Source: Bacteroidales bacterium UBA2716
Lineage (GTDB): Bacteria; Bacteroidota; Bacteroidia; Bacteroidales; UBA932
Assembly (NCBI GenBank): GCA_002354005.1
Contig: DEKS01000165.1
Coordinates: 1 to 13,233, forward strand
Reading direction: 5' to 3'
DNA length: 13,233 nt
The notes below the pieces were generated by a model that saw nothing but the letters and a program-made list of their open reading frames with translations, ran no database searches and was not told the origin of the DNA. How positions within the stretch are numbered: position 1 is the first letter of the stretch; every line of letters begins with the position of its first letter. Both the position numbers and the translations under genes were made by a program. This document shows, piece after piece, positions 1 to 6,933 of this stretch.

Positions 1-105
1 CGCGCGGGCTCCCATGCCGCCGCGCAGAACCTCAAGGGAATAGAAACCTACGGCCCCGCCCGCAAAGAGTTCGAGGCCTGGAAAGCATTAATGGAGGAGA
101 AGTAG
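1..105 (+). CDS. C-terminal fragment of a pilus-locus protein, probably DUF3868 family
   Basis: Only the last 34 codons are present, in frame 1 from the first base, ending at TAG 103-105. The fragment is hydrophilic, rich in Ala, Glu and Lys and probably helical (it contains AAQNLKGIETYG and ends in WKALMEEK). Alone it is too short to assign. The suggestion of DUF3868 rests on context: in Bacteroidales type V pilus loci a DUF3575 gene and then a DUF3868 gene commonly precede the FimB/Mfa2 gene, which starts here just one base after this stop. The A/N/L-rich helical tail is compatible with the C-terminal region of those proteins. The function of DUF3868 is not established; an envelope or assembly role is inferred from co-occurrence. 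The open frame is certain and the family name is a guess. Confidence 0.6.
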   Translation, partial: RAGSHAAAQNLKGIETYGPARKEFEAWKALMEEK

Positions 106-106
106 G

Positions 107-1141
107 ATGAGAGACTGTTTGCAATACCTGTTTTTACTTGCCCTGACGGCCGGTCTTTCCGCCTGCAGCCTTATCGACGAAGATTTGCGTCACTGCGAGA
201 CCACCTACAACATTGGCTATGAGCTTCGGCTGGTCACCAACATGACCACGGAGCTGCAAACCCAGCTGAGCATGGCGACCGATGTCCAGGTGGCTTCGGC
301 CCTTGAGGATTACCTCAAAAACGTGTTCACCGATCACGCCCACGACGTAGATCTCTCGTTTTACGATGTCTTTGGCGACTCCCTGCGCCTGCACCACGAG
401 AGCCATATCATGGACGCCAACCAGTCCAGTTACTCTTTGTACATTCCCGTGCGGAAGTACATGCACGTTGCGATGGCCAACAATTCGCAAGTGCCTCAGT
501 TGCAGCTTGTTAATGACGATAAATGCCATACCGCCCTTCTGCAGCAGGTGGTGAAGGACACCGTGGAGACGTTCAAGCGTGCCGTCTTTACCGCCCGTCT
601 TCCCATGGACATCAAGGAAGGGGAGGACCAGCAGTTTGACGTAAAGCTATATACCACCAGTTGTGCCCATGCCCTGGTGCTGGATACGCTGGGCAGCCAT
701 ATCAGGAACATGCGGGTGTATGCCAGCGGTTTTGCCACTGGCTTCTCCCTTGCCGACAGCACCTACCGTTTCGCTTATACGCCCAAGGTGCGCGCCGACA
801 AAGTAGAGGTGAAAGGCACACCCGGCCAGCCTATGTGCTATGCCGCCGTCACTTTCCCCTCCAAAAACATCTCCGATACCAAAGTGATTATTCCGGACGA
901 TGACACTGTGTCAGAGGTGGCCGATGAGTCTCTCTGGTACTATACCGTCTATACCACTTTGCCGGACGGAAGCGTAACAGAGACCGTCCTGGGCGTGAAG
1001 ATACCCATTAAAGCCGGGCAGTTCAAGATTATCAAATGCACGGTAACCGCCGACGGCGCCGTGAATCCCAAAGCTCCCTGGGTGGGCATGAGCGTGACCC
1101 TGAAATGGAATGACCGCCCGGGATGGGAGGTAGAAATATAA
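107..1141 (+). CDS. FimB/Mfa2-family fimbrial anchor lipoprotein
   Basis: The 344-residue product has a lipoprotein signal peptide with lipobox LSAC and lipidated Cys20. It continues CSLIDEDLRHC, the Cys-x(n)-DL-x-x-C pattern at the mature N-terminus of FimB/Mfa2 proteins. Family-like landmarks follow: LRLVTNM near residue 42, a YIPVRKYMHVAMAN stretch near 113-126, FTARLPM near 160, FATGFSLADSTY near 207-218, and a final VGMSVTLKW strand. Length is close to that of P. gingivalis Mfa2 and FimB. In those pili the protein sits in the outer membrane, anchors the fibre base and limits its length; the same role is inferred here. Unlike the five downstream lipoproteins it has no T-K-[A/G/M] motif after its first strand, which fits a subunit that is not proteolytically activated. 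The ATG lies one base after the upstream stop. A GGAGG sequence at 93-97 is suitably spaced, but Bacteroidota rely little on Shine-Dalgarno pairing and the stretch also encodes Glu codons. Confidence 0.88.
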   Translation: MRDCLQYLFLLALTAGLSACSLIDEDLRHCETTYNIGYELRLVTNMTTELQTQLSMATDVQVASALEDYLKNVFTDHAHDVDLSFYDVFGDSLRLHHESHIMDANQSSYSLYIPVRKYMHVAMANNSQVPQLQLVNDDKCHTALLQQVVKDTVETFKRAVFTARLPMDIKEGEDQQFDVKLYTTSCAHALVLDTLGSHIRNMRVYASGFATGFSLADSTYRFAYTPKVRADKVEVKGTPGQPMCYAAVTFPSKNISDTKVIIPDDDTVSEVADESLWYYTVYTTLPDGSVTETVLGVKIPIKAGQFKIIKCTVTADGAVNPKAPWVGMSVTLKWNDRPGWEVEI

Positions 1142-1177
1142 TACATGATAATTATTAACAATTTAAATTTATACACA
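1142..1177 (+). promoter_or_regulatory. AT-rich translation leader before the first large fimbrillin
   Basis: This 36-base gap between the anchor gene and the first Mfa1-like gene has only 5 G/C bases, in a region otherwise near or above 50% GC. It contains no Shine-Dalgarno sequence and no TAnnTTTG promoter element. Unstructured, A/T-rich leaders are typical of strongly translated genes in Bacteroidota, so the likely role is efficient, independent translation start for an abundant shaft subunit. An RNA-processing site is another possibility. Every later junction in the operon is 12 bases or shorter, or overlaps. The ATG at 1145 inside this stretch is in frame with the gene but would put a poor sequence ahead of the signal peptide. 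Confidence 0.5.
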
Positions 1178-3466
1178 ATGAAAAGAACAGTATTGATTCT
1201 TACGCTGGCTGCACTGGCTACTTTGGTCGGGTGCAAGCGCGAGCAGCTGGAGCCCAATCCGCAGTACAATGCGGAAACCAAGGAGGTTTTGACGCAATTT
1301 GTGCTGAACGTTGCGCCTGCCGGCCAGGGAGAGCAGACCAAAATGACGGCAGATATGGTTCAACAGAACAATAACTTCCGCGGCATTCACAGTGTGCATA
1401 TCTACACCTATGCTACAGGAACCGCCTCCGGGACGCCCTATGTGCTCAATTCCGACGGCTGGACCGACTCCAATTCCAAGGATTTCCCTCTGGGGACGCT
1501 CTATGCAACCGGTACCATTAATAATGAAGGAAGCAATAATGCAACTTCCTCCTCCAACCGTATTCTGCAACTTTCTATACCGGTGGGTACGGATGCTGTC
1601 CTGTTCTACGGCAAGGCCCTCAATGCCGAGGAACCTACCATTGAGCAGAATAAAGAGCGTGGTCGCATGCTGGCGGTATTTAACAAAAACCCGAAAGATA
1701 TCGAGTTTAAGGTGTACCGCCGCATTGGGGAAGATTCCGATGTGAAGGATTATGACGCTACCGCCCGCCTGATGATTTTTGTAATCAACCGTATCATGGG
1801 GGCGCAAGTTCCCGTCGGCGATTTGGATGCCACCTACAAGAATCTGCCTGCCATTTCCTGGAAGGAACTGGGCGCTTTATATGAATACACCAACGATTTG
1901 TACAACAACCGTTTTGGTGTTTCCGGATCCACTCCCAAAACCCAGATGGAACCGCTGGATGAGATTTTAGGAAAGGCCTATTCTACGTTCTCCTATATCA
2001 AATCCACCGAGTATCGTGCAGGTTCTTCCGACGCCATCAAATCCATGATGAGCAGCATGTGGAATGTGATTCGGCCCATCTGCACTACCTCCACACCTAC
2101 CAATGACGGAGAGGCCAACGCCAAGCGCCTGGCGCTGGAAATCGAACGCCGGATGGACCATTATTTTGAAGATAACTGGGAATACAAGACGATTGATGCC
2201 ATCAAGGCCATCGTTACGGATGCGGAATTGATGGGTAATGAGAAGCTGTCCGAAACAGCGTGGGCCGATTTGTGTTGGGATACGGAGGGCCCTGCCGCAG
2301 ACAATTTTGACGTTTCCACGTACACGGGACGCGCCCGGGATTTGAACAAGTATCCCTATTTGGACTTCAATGTTCCTGAAGGCGCGGCTCAACTGTCCTA
2401 CAACACCACAAACGGCCAGTTCTCTTATTTGCACCCCAACAAACCGCTGGTGAATCCGAATATGCAGTCCTTCGAGCCCAGAAAATACGTTTATGCTCCC
2501 GAACTGGCCTATTATGTGAATTCGCCTGTCCGCGTGAACAGCACGCTCCTTTCCTCCGAAAATCTGGATGCCCTGTACCCTGACGGAACAAATAACTGGA
2601 TCGACAATACCAAATGGGCAGAGGGATGGGCTTTAGGTAAAGTCACATCCTCTACCAAAAGCGTTGCCGTGCGGGACAATATCAACTATGGCGTTGCCCT
2701 GCTGAAAACCTCGGTGGCGTTGGAAGACGGCGTGATTGCGCTGAATGATAACCGTAACTCTTTATCAAACGGCAAGGAGGCCGATCAGTCATTCACGATT
2801 GACGGTAATCATCATCCCATAGTCTTGACGGGTGTTCTTGTTGGTGGCGTGAATCCGCGCTATAACTGGCAGTTCCTCAGAAAGTATGATTCCTACGACA
2901 GTACAGACCCCAATCAGCCCATGGATTTCTCCCAGTTTGACGGCGTGATTTACGATGACCAGCTGCCCACTTCGGAGGTTCCCACGCCTGCAGGCAAGGA
3001 GAATTATACCTTGGTATATGACAATTACAATTCTGGTGATGGCGGTGATGCGGCTGCCCAAAACAACGTATATGTCGCCCTGGAGTTCAAAAATGTGAGC
3101 GGTCTTGCTTTCTGGGGCCGTGACAACCTGATTCCGAACCAAGGCAAATTCTACCTGGTGGCCCAGATTAAAAATACCGTAGCCCGCCAGAACAACATTG
3201 TCTGGCCCACAGACCATCAGATTCCGCCCCTTTACGGCGTGAATGGGGAAACGGTTCCCGATGGGAAGCAGGCCGGTGAATCCAAAAAGATTCCCCGTGT
3301 GTTCATCCAGGACTTCATGACCACCGCTGTGTTCAAACTCAGTGCAGATGCGCTCAAGAAAGCGTACTATACCATGCCGGACCTTCGCACATCCAATATG
3401 TCGCTGGGACTGTCCGTGGAACTGCAATGGGAACCTGGTTACGTGGTTGACGACCTTGTATTCTAA
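1178..3466 (+). CDS. Mfa1-like fimbrillin lipoprotein, candidate major shaft subunit
   Basis: The start at 1178 gives 762 residues and a compact lipoprotein signal (MKRTVLILTL..., lipobox LVGC, Cys19). The in-frame ATG at 1145 adds 11 residues ahead of the basic n-region and is less likely. Landmarks are T54-K55 after the first mature strand, an FRGI motif near residue 67, an N-terminal beta region to about 210, a helix-rich segment at about 214-375, and a second beta region. The C-terminal part, about 630-762, resembles the Fimbrillin_C region of Mfa1 proteins: FYLVAQI, RVFIQDFMTTAVFKL, a YYTMPDLR stretch and a final LSVELQW strand. In type V pili such subunits are cleaved near the N-terminus and join by C-terminal strand exchange. 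At 762 residues it is clearly longer than P. gingivalis Mfa1 (about 560), mostly because of the helical insert. It is the candidate major shaft subunit because it follows the anchor gene and has its own AT-rich leader. The neighbour at 3479 is a paralogue. Confidence 0.85.
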   Translation: MKRTVLILTLAALATLVGCKREQLEPNPQYNAETKEVLTQFVLNVAPAGQGEQTKMTADMVQQNNNFRGIHSVHIYTYATGTASGTPYVLNSDGWTDSNSKDFPLGTLYATGTINNEGSNNATSSSNRILQLSIPVGTDAVLFYGKALNAEEPTIEQNKERGRMLAVFNKNPKDIEFKVYRRIGEDSDVKDYDATARLMIFVINRIMGAQVPVGDLDATYKNLPAISWKELGALYEYTNDLYNNRFGVSGSTPKTQMEPLDEILGKAYSTFSYIKSTEYRAGSSDAIKSMMSSMWNVIRPICTTSTPTNDGEANAKRLALEIERRMDHYFEDNWEYKTIDAIKAIVTDAELMGNEKLSETAWADLCWDTEGPAADNFDVSTYTGRARDLNKYPYLDFNVPEGAAQLSYNTTNGQFSYLHPNKPLVNPNMQSFEPRKYVYAPELAYYVNSPVRVNSTLLSSENLDALYPDGTNNWIDNTKWAEGWALGKVTSSTKSVAVRDNINYGVALLKTSVALEDGVIALNDNRNSLSNGKEADQSFTIDGNHHPIVLTGVLVGGVNPRYNWQFLRKYDSYDSTDPNQPMDFSQFDGVIYDDQLPTSEVPTPAGKENYTLVYDNYNSGDGGDAAAQNNVYVALEFKNVSGLAFWGRDNLIPNQGKFYLVAQIKNTVARQNNIVWPTDHQIPPLYGVNGETVPDGKQAGESKKIPRVFIQDFMTTAVFKLSADALKKAYYTMPDLRTSNMSLGLSVELQWEPGYVVDDLVF

Positions 3467-3478
3467 ACCTGATTTACT

Positions 3479-5401
3479 TTGCGATTCCGCTCAATCATAG
3501 GATGGCTGCCGGCAGCGCTGCTTGCTTTGGGTGCCTGTACCGTCAAGGACGACGGCCAGGCGCCCGGGGAGGCTGCGCAGCCGCAGTCCCTTGCCCTGGG
3601 CGTAGGCGCCGGCACTTCCACAACCAAGGCCAATCCTACGTTTATACCGGAAATGCTTTCCTCAAACGCGAATCCCAGTTTCCGGGGGCTTTCCAATATA
3701 AGGGTTATCCCCTTTTTCACCGGCATGGGCGTGAAGGTGCGCCCCACCGACCAGGCCAATGGCTTTTCCCGCCTTTTCCCGGACATTGCAGGCAGCGCTA
3801 CAGACGATCAGGTCTATAACGGCCATCATTTTCACGATGGCCTCCTGGTAGGCAGTCACGCGCACTATTTCTCCGGCGGAAACGCGCTCTTTACCGGCGG
3901 GACCACCGCCATGCTGGTGTATGCCCGTGCCACGGAACCGGAACTTCCGGAAGAGCTTCTGGACCAGCGCATCCACAAACAGCGGTACGGTTCCCTCATA
4001 GAGAAAGGCTGGACCGGAGAAAACAACAGTTATCCCACGCCTGCCGATATCGGCTTTACTCCGGAACGCATTTACGGGAGCGATATCGCTGCAGTGGCTT
4101 CGCAGATGGCAAGCCTCCTCACCACGGTGGCCTCTGCCAGTGTGAGCATCCCTTACTATTATCGTACGTTCTCCGAGGATTGGGACCAGGATGTAGTCTC
4201 GGCTGTATGGACGGATGAAAATCTGGGCTGCCCGGAACTTCGCCAGGCCTTTTTGGATTTTGTTTCCTTGGTAGGGGACGAGCACCGTCTCATTCCCGGG
4301 GCCTATGTGAACCTGTTATGGCGCCTGAATAGCCTGAAAACTTTTCTGGACAATTTTACCTGCGAGGATGAAACCGTCATTATGCACGGCGATAAAGAAG
4401 CCTACCTGTCCTATACCGAGAAACTCAAAAAGGGTTATGTGAACAATGCCCTTCGGGACCAGCTGAAAGTGAAGGTTCAAACCTGCAAGGATGCCCTGGC
4501 GTCCTACAGCCAGTATCCCCAGGCCTATGGCATCCCTTCCGGCGCGTCTTTCCTGCAGTGGGACGGTGCGGCTTTCCAAGCTATGCCGGAAGCCCTGGAC
4601 GGCTGGATTCCGGCCACGCGTTACTGCTACATGCCCGCCTTGTATTACTATGCAAACAGCACGGTGAGTACATCCTACAGCGGCGATATCTATGAGCTGT
4701 ATCCCGGCAAAACCTGGGAGCAGATAGTGGCACTGTATACAGCCGGAAAAATGGTGACCAAGACCACCAGCGCAGTGGCACTGGACACTCCGCTCCAGTT
4801 TGCCTGCGGCATGCTGGTGGCCACGGTGCAGGCCACCGTGAATCCGCTCCGCGACCGGGGAGAGGCAAACGCGTTCACCCTGGACGAATCCAGCCACGAT
4901 TTCCCTGTCACCGGCCTGGTCCTTGGCGGACAGTATGAGCAGCACTACAACTTTACCCCGGTGACCGACGATGCCGCCGATGAGGTTCGGCAGGAAGCGT
5001 TCCTGTTCGATGCGAATATCTCCGGCTCCTATGTGAATACGGCCCAGTCGGCCGCTTTCCGTACGCTGGCGCTTCCTACGCCCCTGGAGCAGGAGGTGTA
5101 CTTCTATCTGGAGCTTCGGAACGACAGCGGAAAGGCTTTCCGGGGGGCCGATGGCATTATCCCCGCAGGAAGCCGCTTTTACCTGGCCGGCATTATCCCG
5201 GCTCCTTCCCAGGAAGACGTTGCGGGTGGTGTGAACCGCGTGTTCATGCAGGACCGGTTTACCCAAATCACCTGCAAGATTACCTCCCTGCAAAACGCCT
5301 ATCTGTGCATTCCCCAAATGGGTAATCCGGAATTGCAGCTGGGTGTGCAGACAAAGGCCAACTGGTTCTTTTCCCCCTCCTCTTACGTAGTGCTTGGATA
5401 A
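3479..5401 (+). CDS. Second Mfa1-like fimbrillin lipoprotein (paralogue), TTG start
   Basis: The 640-residue product begins at TTG. The frame has a TGA at 3470-3472 and no ATG or GTG before the signal peptide, so TTG is the only usual start that keeps the hydrophobic segment and lipobox LGAC (Cys20). It aligns with the upstream fimbrillin along its length. T49-K50 and an FRGL motif near residue 68 correspond. A helix-rich middle lies at about 190-350. RYCYMPALYYYANSTV matches KYVYAPELAYYVNSPV, VTGLVLGG matches VLTGVLVGG, and the C-terminal part at about 538-640 carries FYLELRNDSGKAF, FYLAG and RVFMQD. It is therefore an Mfa1/Fimbrillin_C-type subunit: an alternative shaft, a co-polymer or a pseudo-minor subunit. 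The 12-base gap lacks a ribosome site, and the TTG may lower its output relative to the first fimbrillin. Its stop overlaps the next ATG by one base, so the two are probably translationally coupled. Confidence 0.84.
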   Translation: MRFRSIIGWLPAALLALGACTVKDDGQAPGEAAQPQSLALGVGAGTSTTKANPTFIPEMLSSNANPSFRGLSNIRVIPFFTGMGVKVRPTDQANGFSRLFPDIAGSATDDQVYNGHHFHDGLLVGSHAHYFSGGNALFTGGTTAMLVYARATEPELPEELLDQRIHKQRYGSLIEKGWTGENNSYPTPADIGFTPERIYGSDIAAVASQMASLLTTVASASVSIPYYYRTFSEDWDQDVVSAVWTDENLGCPELRQAFLDFVSLVGDEHRLIPGAYVNLLWRLNSLKTFLDNFTCEDETVIMHGDKEAYLSYTEKLKKGYVNNALRDQLKVKVQTCKDALASYSQYPQAYGIPSGASFLQWDGAAFQAMPEALDGWIPATRYCYMPALYYYANSTVSTSYSGDIYELYPGKTWEQIVALYTAGKMVTKTTSAVALDTPLQFACGMLVATVQATVNPLRDRGEANAFTLDESSHDFPVTGLVLGGQYEQHYNFTPVTDDAADEVRQEAFLFDANISGSYVNTAQSAAFRTLALPTPLEQEVYFYLELRNDSGKAFRGADGIIPAGSRFYLAGIIPAPSQEDVAGGVNRVFMQDRFTQITCKITSLQNAYLCIPQMGNPELQLGVQTKANWFFSPSSYVVLG

Positions 5402-6933
5402 TGAATGGGAAAAGTATCATATCCGCTGTGTTTGCCCTGCTGCTTGTGCTGCCGGGCTGCCGTCGTGAAGTCCTTTCGAACCCCTCTCCGGATGCTCCCA
5501 CCCTGGAGATAGCCATCCAGTTCCCGTATGTTCCGGCTACCAAGGCGGGAGAACTGGCTGCAACCGCTCTGGAGAATAAAATCCACAGCCTTGCCATCTG
5601 GGTGTTCCGCTCGGAGGACCATACGCCGGTGGGTGAGCCGCTTATCCTTACGGACGAGTCCCGGTTCCCGCCCTCCGGCGGCATTGGCCGCTACCAGTTC
5701 AATGTGGACTGGAACTTTGTGAACGTCCATCCCGACGTAGATGTATTTGTGCTGGCGAATGCCGCTTCTATTGGCTGCACGTTAGACGCTGCCTCCAACT
5801 ACGATGCGGTCTCCACCGCCAGTTTCGGGTATGTCAGCGACGAGGACGATTGCTTTGGGACACATGCCTACACCACCACCGTGGACCCGGGAAAGGGCCT
5901 GCCCATGAGCGGGATGAAGACGCACGTGAAGGTATACGGCAGCGCCCCCCGGATGAAAGTTGACCCTGTTACCCTGGTGCGTGCGGTTTCCCGCCTCCGT
6001 ATGGTGCTGTGCCGTACCGCCACGGATGACATTGCCCAGGAGGATGAGGTGAGCGTGTCCGGAATCACCTTCTACAAAGACCAGATTCCCCTGAGAGAAT
6101 TTGTGTTCACCGAAGGAACAACGGGGATTGTTCCCGGGGATTATACCGACGACTTCTCCTTCCCGGGGCCGGCCGAGATCAAGCGTAATCCCGTCCCCGA
6201 GGACCTGATTTACGTGAACCAGGATCCGGACGCGTACCAGCAGATGCTGGACCAGGCCTGTGCCGCCGGAAAGCTCACGGACCTGGGGTATGTGTACCTG
6301 AGGGAAAGCGACAAACGCATCTTCGGCCGGGTGGACTATACCATCAACGGGAAAGTCCGTTCCCGGGAATTTGCCATGTCGGCCCCCGGCGATTTCGCCC
6401 GCAATCATACCTGGACCCTGTTCGCCTACTTCATGAGCGGGCGCAACCTGCAGATTTCGCTGGTGGCGGCCCCTTGGAGCAAAGGAGACTATCACGTGGA
6501 TTTCTCGGGTCAGGCGGTAAACGTGACCAAGAAATTCCGTATGGACGAACGTACCTGCGAGATTCCCAAAAATGAGGATGGCTCCATCAAGTACAGCGCC
6601 GACGGCTATATCGACGTAAAACTGATTCCGGGCACAACGGCCAAGGGGACCCTCACCATTACTACGCCCGTGGGCGGAACCCTCATGATTACGCCCCTTG
6701 GCGCCGCTTCGCTGTTTTCGGTGACGCAGCAGGCCACCATCGCCCCCGAGAATCACGGCGGCGAAATTACTATTGAAATCACCAATAATCCGGAGACCGA
6801 CATCGATTTCTCCGAGCTTCCGGAATCGGAGACCACCCTCACCCTGTCGTTCTCGGTTTCCGTGCTGGGGCGCGAAGTGAATGTGAATTCCGAGGCCATC
6901 GACAATGACTATAAATACCGTTTCCACCTGTGA
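5401..6933 (+). CDS. Fimbrillin-like accessory pilus lipoprotein
   Basis: The 510-residue product has a lipoprotein signal with lipobox LPGC and Cys20. A first strand (LEIAIQF) follows, then T47-K48-A-G, and a fimbrillin-type first domain with HSLAIWVFR near 61 and VDVFVLANAAS near 116. An RAVSRLRMVL strand near 200 is the segment that opens the second domain in many FimA-superfamily proteins. RNHTW near 333 marks the end of the fimbrillin core. After about residue 365 there is an extra beta-rich extension to 510 with repeated Thr/Ile strands (GTLTITTP, GEITIEITNN), which I do not recognise as a named domain. It resembles the Mfa1 family little at the C-terminus, so it is more likely an accessory or tip-proximal subunit than a shaft protein. 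Start and stop overlap the neighbouring genes by one base each (TAATG and TGATG), indicating translational coupling. Confidence 0.75.
   Translation: MNGKSIISAVFALLLVLPGCRREVLSNPSPDAPTLEIAIQFPYVPATKAGELAATALENKIHSLAIWVFRSEDHTPVGEPLILTDESRFPPSGGIGRYQFNVDWNFVNVHPDVDVFVLANAASIGCTLDAASNYDAVSTASFGYVSDEDDCFGTHAYTTTVDPGKGLPMSGMKTHVKVYGSAPRMKVDPVTLVRAVSRLRMVLCRTATDDIAQEDEVSVSGITFYKDQIPLREFVFTEGTTGIVPGDYTDDFSFPGPAEIKRNPVPEDLIYVNQDPDAYQQMLDQACAAGKLTDLGYVYLRESDKRIFGRVDYTINGKVRSREFAMSAPGDFARNHTWTLFAYFMSGRNLQISLVAAPWSKGDYHVDFSGQAVNVTKKFRMDERTCEIPKNEDGSIKYSADGYIDVKLIPGTTAKGTLTITTPVGGTLMITPLGAASLFSVTQQATIAPENHGGEITIEITNNPETDIDFSELPESETTLTLSFSVSVLGREVNVNSEAIDNDYKYRFHL

Noticed and set aside
1145..1177. Earlier ATG for the first fimbrillin
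   Set aside because: It adds an Ile/Asn-rich extension before the basic n-region of a good signal peptide; the stretch is better explained as an AT-rich leader.
3473..3481. Internal promoter at TTACTTTG before the second fimbrillin
   Set aside because: It differs from TAnnTTTG at the second base, includes the TTG start codon itself, and would start transcription inside the gene.
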